A DNA stretch of 46,526 bases from Bacteroidales bacterium. Its GTDB lineage: Bacteria > Bacteroidota > Bacteroidia > Bacteroidales > F082. The notes under the pieces were generated by a model. The model saw only the letters and a program-made list of their open reading frames with translations, was not told where the DNA came from and did no database searches. Positions 17,711 through 25,328 of this stretch are shown piece by piece; position 1 is the stretch's first letter, and each line of letters opens with the position of its first letter. The stretch covers positions 1 to 46,526 of the forward strand of contig JAFZDU010000046.1 of the NCBI GenBank assembly GCA_017561025.1, in the 5' to 3' direction. The position numbers and the translations under genes are program-made.

Positions 17711-17787
17711 AAGTCACAATGACACAAAGACTCAAAGTCGCAGAGAAAAATAACTCTGTGTCTCTGAGTCTTTGCGACTCTGCGTCT
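17711..17787. repeat. Inverted low-complexity repeat, ACAAAGAC/GTCTTTG family
   Basis: The left half consists of AGTC, ACAC, AAAGACTCAAAGTCGCAGAG words and the right half of their complements (CTCTGTGTCTCTGAGTC, TTTGCGACTCTGCGTC), giving a long imperfect hairpin right after the stop of 17788-20094. It may attenuate read-through into 15698-17695. The relative at 46113-46199 has the same style with different words. Confidence 0.6.
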
Positions 17788-20094
17788 TTAATTTTTAATA
17801 ATTCTTATAATGCTATTTTCTTTTTTTGTCTTGATTTCTACGAAGTAAATTCCTGAGTTATATCCACTCATATCAACACTGACCGTTGTCTGTTGTCTGT
17901 TGTCTGTTGTCATTTTAACTCCAACAACATTGTAGACGTTGACTTCAGTGATGATTTCGTTTGCATTGATGTATAAGATGTCGTCGACTGGGTTTGGATA
18001 TATTTGGAAGTTGTTTTCAAATTCTGAAATTGACTCGCCTTTAATTTCAAATTCAAATGTTTCTGACTGTTCTGACTCGCCGTTTTCACATACTGAAGCA
18101 ACTGTGAAATAGTGTGTTCCTTCTTCGTTGAATCCTTTGACGTATGATGTCTCTGCTGTCGTGTCTAATTTTTCGCCGTCGAGATAAACAACATATTCGT
18201 TAGCGTTGTCGGCAGCGTCCCATGTCATGGTGACTTTGAAGTAGTGGTCGAATCCTTCAGCGTCTTGTTCTATGGTAGCGTTGAGGTTGGCAGGAGCGTT
18301 GCAGATGATTTCTTCTTCTTCACCGCCGAGGTCTATTGTTCCGGCGAGGCTCACCGACTGTTTGTCGTTTTCATATTTAGCGATGATGCTGACGACTTTA
18401 AGACCAGCGGCGCCGTTGAGGAATAAAGAGTGTTCTGTTGTGTTTTCTGCTTTCAATTCGTTGTTGACGTAGACGTCGTATCCTACAGGAGCGCCTTGTG
18501 CCGGTGCTTCCCATGTGATATTCAGACCTTCCTCGCTTCCTTCAAGTTGAAGGTTTTGTGCAGGATAAGGATGGTCGGTGTATTCGTACAAGAAATGACT
18601 GTTGAAGATTTCGTATGAGACGTAGTCTTGTGCCCATACTGCCACCTCGAGGTCTGTCGCTTCTTCCATGAAGGTGCTGCTCATGTCGTAGGTGAACTCG
18701 TAGTGTTTAGTCTCGCCCACTTGGAATGTTGTCGCTGTTCCTTCGGCGTCGTCGAGCATCTTCATCATGATGTGATGGAACTCTGTCTCGCCGTTGTAAC
18801 CTACGTTGCCTGTCGTTGTCTTTTCGTTTACTGACACGTATATTCTTGTCTCAGGCATATTGACGAGTGCCATGACGTCGGCGCTCACTGTGATGGTGTT
18901 GCCGTCCATGTTGAAGGCGCCTTTGATGTCGATGTATGAAGGAGTGCTGAGGCGTTCGTTGAGGAGGTTCTGTGTGATGGAATAACCGCCTTGGTCGATG
19001 CCGTCGATGAAGAGCTGAGGAGCGCCTGTCACGTTATAGTATGACTTTCTTGTCAATCCTTCTTCGGTGCAGTAGGCGTCGCCTTCGAGAGGCCAGTTCA
19101 TCGGATATTTGGTGTAGGCATATTTGCCAGGGTTGTTCTCTGTCAATAACGCCATCGCTTCGTTGACCATGACGCATGGAGCGCATGTTGAGCTGGAGAA
19201 GTGTTCTATCATCGGAGTTCTCTGTACTGTTCCGATGGCCGCTTTGATGTCTTTTGTTATGACGTTGTCGTATGTGACGTCTTCTTCGCCATTGACTTTC
19301 AAGATTGATAATGTCAATGTGTATGCGCCTGGAGCTACGCTGACAGGAGCGCTGAAGACGAAGTCGCCTTTCATTGTTGAACTGAGGTTGGTTTGGAATG
19401 TCTCAACGACAGGAGTCTTGTCGTCGATCTGATAGCTCGCTTCGAAAGAAGTGATGTTTTCCACGCCTATGTTTTGTACTTTGAAACCAACTTGGTTGTC
19501 TTCGATGCCCACGATGTTAGGGAAGTCGATCAAGAGCATGCTGAGGTTGAGTTGGTCTAAGGTATATACTTCGATGTCGTCGAAATACCATCCGTTCATG
19601 TTGTTGGAGTCGCCGGTATAGAAGATACAGAACTTGACGTTTTCCTTGCCCATGTCGCTTGTTGTCACGTTGGCGACGATGCTGTGCTGACCTTGGTTAG
19701 GAGTGGAGTATGTCTCTTGCCATGCGATGTTCCATGTGGCGCCGTTGTCGGATGATGTCGCCACGCCCATCTGATGAGGCACGTTTTGGTAGTTGTCGAG
19801 GAAAGCCTTGAATGAGAATATCACTTCGTTGACGCCTGTGAGGTTGACGGCAGGGGAGACGAAGCGTGCTGTTCCGTTGAAGGCAGGTCTCCAGTAGAGT
19901 TTCAGTTCGTTAGGTTCGCCGCCAGCCTGATGTGTTGGCCATATCTCCCAGTTTTCGGCAGCGTCGCCTTCAAAAGTCCAATCGGAGGGAAATTCGTCCG
20001 ATTCAAAGAATTGTCTTAAATACGAAATTCTGCTTTGTGCCGACATCATGACAGAGAGCATCAAAGCAACAGCTAGAAGTAAAGTTTTTCTCAT
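17788..20094 (-). CDS. T9SS-exported Omp28/thioredoxin-domain adhesin-like protein (paralog 4)
   Basis: 768 residues from ATG 20094. The frame opens further upstream (20142), but MRKTLLLAVALMLS is a standard signal peptide and a -7 element lies at 20122-20129, inside the extension. Jelly roll about 25-178 (FFESDEFPSDW to WYFDDIEVY); CARDB-like about 183-288; thioredoxin-like domain with Cys304/Cys307 (SSSTCAPCV) and GAPQLFIDG, where the residue before Pro is Ala instead of Val. FN3-like modules lie at about 515-600 and 608-695, and the sorting domain at about 700-768. The second FN3 module plus sorting domain is nearly identical to the end of 36672-39212, which points to recent gene conversion or duplication. 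A heptamer tandem repeat runs through the sorting-domain coding sequence. Confidence 0.85.
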   Translation of the reverse strand: MRKTLLLAVALMLSVMMSAQSRISYLRQFFESDEFPSDWTFEGDAAENWEIWPTHQAGGEPNELKLYWRPAFNGTARFVSPAVNLTGVNEVIFSFKAFLDNYQNVPHQMGVATSSDNGATWNIAWQETYSTPNQGQHSIVANVTTSDMGKENVKFCIFYTGDSNNMNGWYFDDIEVYTLDQLNLSMLLIDFPNIVGIEDNQVGFKVQNIGVENITSFEASYQIDDKTPVVETFQTNLSSTMKGDFVFSAPVSVAPGAYTLTLSILKVNGEEDVTYDNVITKDIKAAIGTVQRTPMIEHFSSSTCAPCVMVNEAMALLTENNPGKYAYTKYPMNWPLEGDAYCTEEGLTRKSYYNVTGAPQLFIDGIDQGGYSITQNLLNERLSTPSYIDIKGAFNMDGNTITVSADVMALVNMPETRIYVSVNEKTTTGNVGYNGETEFHHIMMKMLDDAEGTATTFQVGETKHYEFTYDMSSTFMEEATDLEVAVWAQDYVSYEIFNSHFLYEYTDHPYPAQNLQLEGSEEGLNITWEAPAQGAPVGYDVYVNNELKAENTTEHSLFLNGAAGLKVVSIIAKYENDKQSVSLAGTIDLGGEEEEIICNAPANLNATIEQDAEGFDHYFKVTMTWDAADNANEYVVYLDGEKLDTTAETSYVKGFNEEGTHYFTVASVCENGESEQSETFEFEIKGESISEFENNFQIYPNPVDDILYINANEIITEVNVYNVVGVKMTTDNRQQTTVSVDMSGYNSGIYFVEIKTKKENSIIRIIKN
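17885..17911. repeat. Tandem heptamer (GTTGTCT)3.9 inside the sorting-domain coding sequence
   Basis: Three perfect GTTGTCT units followed by GTTGTC. They encode the segment MTTDNRQQTTV of the T9SS CTD. The unit length is not a multiple of three, so gain or loss of one unit would shift the frame within the last ~40 residues of the protein. Confidence 0.8.
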
Positions 20095-20121
20095 TGATTT
20101 ATTATAAATTAAAAACGCGCG

Positions 20122-20129
20122 CAAAGATA
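20122..20129 (-). promoter_or_regulatory. -7 promoter element for paralog 4
   Basis: TATCTTTG on the minus strand, 27 bases before ATG 20094. It supports that start. Confidence 0.65.
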
Positions 20130-20288
20130 ATAAAAATGGCAAAAGACTAAAGGCAAAAGACTAAAGTTTTTTTAATTAGGAATTAGGAGTTAGGAATGAT
20201 TTTTTGAACCATTGAACTCTGAACTTTGAACCTTAAACCCTACACTTTTCTGAGATTCTGAAGTTCTGAAATTCTGAGTTTCTATTTT

Positions 20289-20383
20289 GGGCGTTCCGGC
20301 AAGCCGTCGGGCTTTCCGCTATATCTTTTTCCGCTTCGTCTCCGCCTTCGCGAAAAAAGGATGCCGCTCCAATCCCTAACGCT
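20289..20383. repeat. Palindromic intergenic repeat (GGGCGTTCCGGC... type), copy 1
   Basis: A 95-bp GC-rich block beginning GGGCGTTCCGGC, with TTTCCGCTATATC in the middle and ending CAATCCCTAACGC. It is nearly identical to 33709-33803 and stands out from its AT-rich surroundings. From memory, similar blocks occur between genes across Bacteroidetes. I attach no function. Confidence 0.6.
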
Positions 20384-20441
20384 TTGGAGAACTCTAGAAA
20401 TTTAGAATTCTAGAAATTTAAAGTTCTAAGATTCTAAAAAA

Positions 20442-20547
20442 GTCCTGAAAGGACGTCAGTTCCCAGGCAGGCGGTGAAGTGCGAAGCACGGAACCCCTGC
20501 AATATAAGATTATACCATAATCAGAGTGCCGAAGGTACGACAGAAAA
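20442..20547 (+). repeat. REP-like palindromic repeat, unit A (left end)
   Basis: Order: hairpin GTCCT-GAA-AGGAC (20442-20454), GTCAGTTCCCAGGCAGG, inner hairpin GTGC-GAA-GCAC, GGAACCCCTGC, AT-rich spacer, hairpin GTGCC-GAA-GGTAC (20526-20538), GACAGAAAA. It ends exactly at the transposase stop codon. Confidence 0.75.
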
Positions 20548-21003
20548 TCAGTCATCAAAAGCATATCTTTCATCATATTGTATTTCGTATGCTTTTAAAA
20601 ACGATTCATATTCTTCACGAAATGACATTGTTTTGTGATGTTGTGATTGGTTTTTGACATAGTTTATCGTTTTGTCAAGCAAGGTCGGACTAACAGAGAA
20701 TGCGCCATATCCTTCTTGCCATGCAAACTTGTCATAATATGAATCAATGGATTTTAGCCATCTGCTGCTATCTGATTTGATGTTTTTCACAAAGTCAGAT
20801 AGTGTTTTCGTTTTAGGTAATGATGCCACTATATGAATATGATCAGTAACACCTCCGACATCCATTGTAACACCACCAGTCCTATTAATGATTCCTCCAA
20901 TATATGAGAAGATTCTTTTCAAATCATTTTCTCTCATTCTTATCCCATTGCTTTTCACATGGAATATGATATGTACATTTATTTTCACTAATGCGCTAGC
21001 CAT
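20548..21003 (-). CDS. IS200/RAYT-like Y1 tyrosine transposase
   Basis: 151 residues, full length for the IS200/REP-associated TnpA group. The HUH metal-binding motif is DHIHIV (His55, His57) and the catalytic tyrosine is most likely Tyr115 in TINYVKNQSQHH. FAWQEGYGAFSVS (about 93-105) is a conserved family signature. Enzymes of this group cut and join single-stranded DNA at hairpin-containing ends by a 5'-phosphotyrosine intermediate. Both sides of the gene carry inverted palindromic repeats that recur six times in the window, which fits a REP-associated transposase. There is no accessory TnpB. The gene looks intact. No promoter is evident. Confidence 0.88.
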   Translation of the reverse strand: MASALVKINVHIIFHVKSNGIRMRENDLKRIFSYIGGIINRTGGVTMDVGGVTDHIHIVASLPKTKTLSDFVKNIKSDSSRWLKSIDSYYDKFAWQEGYGAFSVSPTLLDKTINYVKNQSQHHKTMSFREEYESFLKAYEIQYDERYAFDD

Positions 21004-21018
21004 ATTTATTTTGGTTTT

Positions 21019-21120
21019 TCTGTCATCCTTTCAGGACTTTGATTCTACTTGGTTCTCGTTTGCAGGGATTCCGCACTACGTGCTACATCACCTGCCTGGG
21101 AACTGTCGCACCTTCGGCGC
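21019..21120 (-). repeat. REP-like palindromic repeat, right end of the transposase element
   Basis: Read on the minus strand: hairpin GCGCC-GAA-GGTGC, GACAGTTCCCAGGCAGG, inner hairpin GCAC-GTA-GTGC, GGAATCCCTGC, spacer, hairpin GTCCT-GAA-AGGAT, GACAGA. The inner stem differs from unit A on both arms, keeping pairing. Confidence 0.75.
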
Positions 21121-21343
21121 TTATCCCATATTTTATCCTGCAAAAATAACAAGCAATTAAATACCATTGAGTTAAAATATTTTAAGAAATAAAGATTGTT
21201 GAAAAATTATTGCAAAAACAAAACGTATCAATGATAATTTGTTAATGTTTATTAATCATCAGTACGCCTTATAATTATTGTATGAAACAAATCTATATTC
21301 TTTTAATTTTCCACCTTCATCTTTCCATTTTCAATTCAAAAAA
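21121..21343. other. Gene-free AT-rich flank shared with the second copy
   Basis: No credible gene. This stretch (CAAAAATAACAAGCAATTAA onward) is almost identical to 34083-34306, so it is part of the duplicated segment. Confidence 0.6.
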
Positions 21344-21448
21344 GTTCCGAAGGAACGACAGTTCCCAGGCAGGCGGTGAAGCGCGAAGCACGGAACCCCT
21401 GCAATATAAGATTATACCATAATCAGAGTGCCGAAGGTACGACAGAAA
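21344..21448 (+). repeat. REP-like palindromic repeat, unit B
   Basis: Same order as unit A. The first hairpin is GTTCC-GAA-GGAAC, in which two base pairs have changed on both arms relative to unit A (GTCCT/AGGAC). The inner stem is GCGC-GAA-GCAC, with a wobble. Confidence 0.75.
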
Positions 21449-21511
21449 AAAATATTTCTAGAGCCGTAACGCCCAATATAAAAACTACAAGACTCTGAAT
21501 TTCTTTACATA

Positions 21512-21565
21512 TTTTCCTTTTCATAAGGAAAGATTTTGGGTGTTTTTTCCTTTTCATAAGGAAAG
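21512..21565. repeat. Two direct copies of a short palindrome
   Basis: The 21-mer TTTTCCTTTTCATAAGGAAA plus G occurs at 21512-21532 and 21545-21565. Each copy is itself a hairpin (TTTCCTT/AAGGAAA). They lie downstream of the regulator gene's terminator; function unknown. Confidence 0.65.
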
Positions 21566-21606
21566 AAAAAAGGACTAGAGAAAAGATCCTCTCTTCCCTC
21601 TAGTCC
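21566..21606 (-). terminator. CTAGAG-family intrinsic terminator after the regulator gene
   Basis: On the minus strand the stem GGACTAGAG/CTCTAGTCC is followed by T6. The 3' flank of the coding region is padded with GGGATTAGA repeats of the same family. Near-identical terminators occur at 27762-27802 and 34440-34479. Confidence 0.8.
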
Positions 21607-21626
21607 CTCTAATCCCTCTAATCCCT

Positions 21627-22979
21627 CTAGTCCCCAAAAATCTTCGTAATATCTTTCGCTTCTGTCTTTCTGATGATGGAGCTTCTGTATTTGCTGACGG
21701 TGTTTTCTCTTAGTTTCAGTATGTTTGCTATGTCCTTGACGCGGAACGAGAAGAACGACAGCATGCATACCGACAACTCAGTGTCTGTCAGTTCTGGATA
21801 TGTCTTCTTCAGTTTGTCGAGGGCATCGGGATATACGGAGGTGAATTCTTTGAGTATCTCTTGATACATATTGTCGTTTTGCTCGCGATATATCATCTGT
21901 ACGTGCTGCTGTAGGGCGTTGTCAGCTATGTCTTTCTGCTTGTTGAGGTTTTTCTTGTTCCTTCTGAAGATGTAAGTCAGTGATGCTACTGTCGTCGCTG
22001 CGGCTATCAATGATATTGTGACGAGCAGTCTTTTTTTCTTTTTGTTTTTCTGTTCGCGCAAGGCGTTGAGTTTGTTGTCAATTCCCAACTTCATATCTTC
22101 GTAAAGTTTCGTTAACAACATAGCATCATTATTTTTATCAATATTTGTTTTTGTATACGATTTGTAGAACTGCTGGCAGAATGCCACACTGTCGGGTTTG
22201 TTTTCAATCTCGTAAATATGTTCTGCCAACGCCATAATGGCACCACGAACCACGTCATTAGTTTCTATATCAAGTACTTTCAATAGGTAAGGCTTGGATT
22301 TCAATTTGTAAGGCGAATGATACATCAATATTCCAAGAGCCATGGAGTCGTTTTTTGTATCTATTCCATGTCTGCTTTTGAAGTTTATGGCATCATGTGT
22401 TGTTTCAAAGCATTCTTCATATTTTTTCTGATAATAAAACACTTTGGATATGTTGTGTTGATATACGATGTAATCTTCAAAATCATCATGAATAGTATCG
22501 ATATAAGGTCTTGCCAAATTGAGATAATATAATACTGAGTCTGCTTCTGACTGTAAGAAAACTCCTGCAATTCGTAAATATATTCTTGGTATCCATGCGC
22601 TGTCGATTACCATCTGCTGATAGTATAAGGAACGTCTCCAGGCGCTTAATCCAATGTATGATGTTTGAGCGTGTTCTAATATCACTCCTATTTGATAGTA
22701 AGTTCTTGAAAGCAGGTGCTTTTCATCTTTACTCATATCTTCGGGAAGGTCTTCCAACAGCAATATCGTCTCGCAGAATTTTTCAAAAGCTTCCACCATA
22801 CTGTCGTTGCAGTTCAAGTCGGTGCCGCTTGTAAGAAAATGGAAACCTTCGTCATAAGTAACCATCGCTTTTTGCAGTCTTTCAGATATATCTTGTTTAT
22901 TTTCTATTTTGCACGAATTAAAAACGACAACTGTGATGATAAAAAACAAAACAGATATAGAATAAAGATGCCTTTTCAT
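21627..22979 (-). CDS. TPR-transmembrane-HTH regulator (LuxR-like DNA-binding domain)
   Basis: 450 residues. The N-terminus is a signal sequence with a possible lipobox (FNSC, Cys23). Residues about 30-300 are helical with TPR-like spacing and presumably extracytoplasmic. A transmembrane helix lies at about 312-334 (LLVTISLIAAATTVASLTYIF-like), followed by a charged coiled coil (about 336-385) and a C-terminal helix-turn-helix (about 395-445; LTDTELSVCML, VKDIANILKLRENTVSKYR). This architecture is common in Bacteroidetes and is thought to couple an envelope signal to transcription; the ligand and targets are unknown. It sits alone inside the T9SS array with its own promoter and terminator, so control of the neighbouring surface-protein genes is plausible but unproven. 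A lipobox and an internal TM together would be unusual, so simple Sec insertion is equally likely. Confidence 0.8.
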   Translation of the reverse strand: MKRHLYSISVLFFIITVVVFNSCKIENKQDISERLQKAMVTYDEGFHFLTSGTDLNCNDSMVEAFEKFCETILLLEDLPEDMSKDEKHLLSRTYYQIGVILEHAQTSYIGLSAWRRSLYYQQMVIDSAWIPRIYLRIAGVFLQSEADSVLYYLNLARPYIDTIHDDFEDYIVYQHNISKVFYYQKKYEECFETTHDAINFKSRHGIDTKNDSMALGILMYHSPYKLKSKPYLLKVLDIETNDVVRGAIMALAEHIYEIENKPDSVAFCQQFYKSYTKTNIDKNNDAMLLTKLYEDMKLGIDNKLNALREQKNKKKKRLLVTISLIAAATTVASLTYIFRRNKKNLNKQKDIADNALQQHVQMIYREQNDNMYQEILKEFTSVYPDALDKLKKTYPELTDTELSVCMLSFFSFRVKDIANILKLRENTVSKYRSSIIRKTEAKDITKIFGD

Positions 22980-22996
22980 AAAATGAGATTTTCTTA

Positions 22997-23004
22997 CAAA
23001 GATA
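22997..23004 (-). promoter_or_regulatory. -7 promoter element for the regulator gene
   Basis: TATCTTTG on the minus strand, 17 bases before ATG 22979, implying a very short leader. Confidence 0.6.
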
Positions 23005-23133
23005 ATAAAAATGGCAAAAGGCTAAGACTAAAGGCGAAAGTTTTTTAGTTAGGAGTTAGGAGTGATGAAGTAATGAAGTGATGTAGAAAATTCCTGAATT
23101 CCTGAACTCCTTATATCCTCAAATCCTCAGTTC

Positions 23134-24807
23134 CTACTTAACCCATTTCCCGCTCTCCACTTCCTTCATTCCTAATACCTCATTCCTAATTCCTAATTTC
23201 CAAACATAAGTTCCACTTTGCCAATTAGAAGCATCTACTGAAGTGACGTCGTCGGTTATTTCCTGTTCATGGATTTTTCTTCCTTGTAAATCATAAACAC
23301 TTAAAACAGCATTTCTCAAACCAGTTCTTATGTTCATCACATCGCCACCTGGATTTGGATAAGCGACAGCAAGATGAAGATTATGAGCGTGAGCTTCTTC
23401 TATGTTGTCAGGATTAAATGCTGATGCGGGGAATTTGGTGATATAATAATAATCGGTATCAGAATTAAGATCATCTGCATAACCACAAATTATAACACCC
23501 TGATCTTCTGTAATGTGAATGCTGAATACAGCCGTAGCAATTTCTTCATCTTCTGAAATATCATAATATAATGTTGATATATTGCCAAACTCACTATCCA
23601 GACGTTCAATCATAACATACGAATTTGACGGAATTACATACCCTTTACACAATTGGTAAGTAAAGAAAATCGTATTGTCATCTGCTATGTCAACGCCACA
23701 ATAAGTAGCACTTGCATCCCAATCTTGCGTACCTCTGTGACAGTATCTTTCTATTGTAAGATTATCGGATACAGTATTGATGTCGTCATTTATCTCATAT
23801 AATCTACAATCATTATACCTGGTGCTTCCGTCAGTATCATCTTTGTCTGAAACAAGATAGGTTGTATTATGGTCACTACGTTTTACCGCTATATTGTATA
23901 AATACTCGCCTGGATATCCACCACAGTTTTTGCAGTCAATGTACTTCGTCGTTATATAATTAAAATCCAAATCATAATATTTTACAGATCCCTGTACAAA
24001 AGCACTTTCGCCTCCAGCCCTATCGAAAGAATAGTACATATAATGACTGCCTGTTTTTATTATTTGATTTCTACGGTGACTTGTTTGCCATGACCCGCCA
24101 CCAGCCCCTAAATCATATCCTTTCTTATTTAAAAACTCACCATCAAAATTCATTCTAAAGAAGAATAATGAATCATTGCCTCTATAATCTGGACTTTTGC
24201 TGACACTTTTGACGTATGCACCAACTATATCTCCTTCATCTTCAAATGCAGAGATTATAAATATGTTTCCACTTGTTTCATTTGGCCACATATCCCACAT
24301 AAGGTCACCTCTAAATTCAAAAGTGTCTATAGGATAGCTATGTTCGTAACTTTTTTCAACCTGGAGATTTTCATCCAATTTGTACAAGCCGATTATGGCG
24401 TCGGTTGGAGGATTGTCAAAATTTTTAAAATAATTGAAATATGTATAATCATGGTCTGGTCCAAATGTTGTTAAAGCAAACAAATCTCCTTCGCTGTTTT
24501 CAAAAAGAAAAGGTGCTCTTGATGTTCCTAAATATCCTTCCTTGTAGATATAGTTTTTTGAAAGTTCAGTTCCATCGGATGAGATTTTTACCACGCCTGG
24601 GTGTCCAGAATAAAAATCACCATAACCACTTCTGTAATAATAACAAGAAGGGACTCCTATATTGCCGTCTGACAACTCTTTTACTTCAAAGAATTTCGTA
24701 CATTCATAATCGTCATTATTATATTCAAAAACATTCTCCCATTCTTGAGAAAAGGTATTGTTCCATAATAAGAAAACCAATGCTAAAAGTGCTAAAGTTT
24801 TTTTCAT
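23134..24807 (-). CDS. T9SS type A sorting-domain protein, function unknown
   Basis: 557 residues with a Sec signal peptide (about 1-20, ending TFSQ). The central region (about 25-460) is rich in short beta strands with repeated DG/DN turns (GDLFALTTFG, ENLQVEKSYEH, SGNIFIISAFEDEGD, GVIICGYADDLNSD), which suggests a beta-propeller-like fold; I cannot assign a named family. The C-terminal ~75 residues are a T9SS type A sorting domain (AVAYPNPGGDVMNIRTG, VYDLQGRKIHE, ending VESGKWVK). It has no CxxC and no FN3 module, so it is not one of the nine paralogs. It is probably a separate transcript: repeat-rich gaps lie on both sides. A weak -7-like TAAATTTA lies around 24890. Confidence 0.75.
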   Translation of the reverse strand: MKKTLALLALVFLLWNNTFSQEWENVFEYNNDDYECTKFFEVKELSDGNIGVPSCYYYRSGYGDFYSGHPGVVKISSDGTELSKNYIYKEGYLGTSRAPFLFENSEGDLFALTTFGPDHDYTYFNYFKNFDNPPTDAIIGLYKLDENLQVEKSYEHSYPIDTFEFRGDLMWDMWPNETSGNIFIISAFEDEGDIVGAYVKSVSKSPDYRGNDSLFFFRMNFDGEFLNKKGYDLGAGGGSWQTSHRRNQIIKTGSHYMYYSFDRAGGESAFVQGSVKYYDLDFNYITTKYIDCKNCGGYPGEYLYNIAVKRSDHNTTYLVSDKDDTDGSTRYNDCRLYEINDDINTVSDNLTIERYCHRGTQDWDASATYCGVDIADDNTIFFTYQLCKGYVIPSNSYVMIERLDSEFGNISTLYYDISEDEEIATAVFSIHITEDQGVIICGYADDLNSDTDYYYITKFPASAFNPDNIEEAHAHNLHLAVAYPNPGGDVMNIRTGLRNAVLSVYDLQGRKIHEQEITDDVTSVDASNWQSGTYVWKLGIRNEVLGMKEVESGKWVK

Positions 24808-24897
24808 ATTTTATTAGTATTTATTTTGTTAGAAACTCAAAACCTCAGAATCTCAGAAGAACCATAAACTTTGAACTTCTGAATTCTTGTCTGTAAA

Positions 24898-25135
24898 TTT
24901 AGAGAAAAAAAACTATTTGATGCGGATAGGCTTTGTTTTCCATATTATTTTTATTTATGTTTAATATATCAATGAATTACAAAGTCATTTTCCATATTGT
25001 TCAATAGTCCGTTGGGATGAAAATATTGATTTTTCGGGTGAAAAATCAGGTGGTTTTAAGGAAAAAGCAACGCTCGGGAAGTTGAAAATTGAAAATTAAC
25101 TTTCAGTTTTCCACTTTCCGCTTTCAATTCAAAAA
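24898..25135. other. Gene-free spacer
   Basis: AT-rich spacer between the sorting-domain gene and REP unit C. Only low-complexity words (GAAAATTGAAAATTAAC, TTTTCCACTTTCC) are recognisable towards its right end. I see no gene or RNA structure. Confidence 0.5.
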
Positions 25136-25236
25136 TCTGTCGTACCTTCGGCACTTTGATTAATGTCCGGTCATAATTGCAGGCATTCCGAGCTTCGCTC
25201 TCCATACCTGCCTATAGTCTGTCGTTCCTACGGAAC
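25136..25236 (-). repeat. REP-like palindromic repeat, unit C (inverted, most divergent)
   Basis: On the minus strand: hairpin GTTCC-GTA-GGAAC, GACAGACTATAGGCAGG, inner hairpin GAGC-GAA-GCTC, GGAATGCCTGC, spacer, hairpin GTGCC-GAA-GGTAC, GACAGA. The inner stem has changed on both arms relative to GTGC/GCAC, which is strong evidence that pairing is selected. Confidence 0.72.
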
Positions 25237-25241
25237 TAGAG

Positions 25242-25295
25242 AAAAAGAGGAACTAGAGAATTTAGAGTATCTCAACTCTGTCCCTCTAGTTCCTC
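25242..25295 (-). terminator. CTAGAG-family terminator after paralog 5
   Basis: Minus strand: perfect 12-bp stem GAGGAACTAGAG/CTCTAGTTCCTC (25247-25258 and 25284-25295) followed by T5. The loop is made of CTCTG/AGAG words. Confidence 0.7.
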
Positions 25296-25328
25296 AAAAA
25301 ATTCTGAAGTTCTGAGATTCTGAGTTTC

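Larger units (their letters stand above)
20442..21120 (-). mobile_element. RAYT/IS200-like element with palindromic ends (complete copy)
   Basis: A Y1 transposase gene flanked by inverted copies of a structured repeat. The left end is 20442-20547 and the right end 21019-21120. Each end has a 5-bp hairpin with a GAA-type triloop followed by a GACAG-like word, a GGCAGG/CCCTGC-containing core, and a second hairpin. The right end is the reverse complement of the left with the order of hairpins changed. The element lies inside a ~1.2-kb segment duplicated at 33605-34411, where the transposase is deleted. Confidence 0.7.

Noticed and set aside
17885-17911. CRISPR-like spacing of short repeats
   Set aside because: The unit is 7 bp with no spacers and lies inside a coding frame. 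No CRISPR array or cas gene is present in the window.
20888-21160. A 90-codon plus-strand open frame, with a similar one at 33931-34122
   Set aside because: It runs antisense across the transposase start and the right-end repeat. Its shared part is repeat sequence.
21505-21768. Frame containing EGLEGLEGLEG
   Set aside because: The peptide repeat is a translation of the CTCTAATCC low-complexity terminator padding, and it overlaps the HTH coding region of the regulator in another frame.
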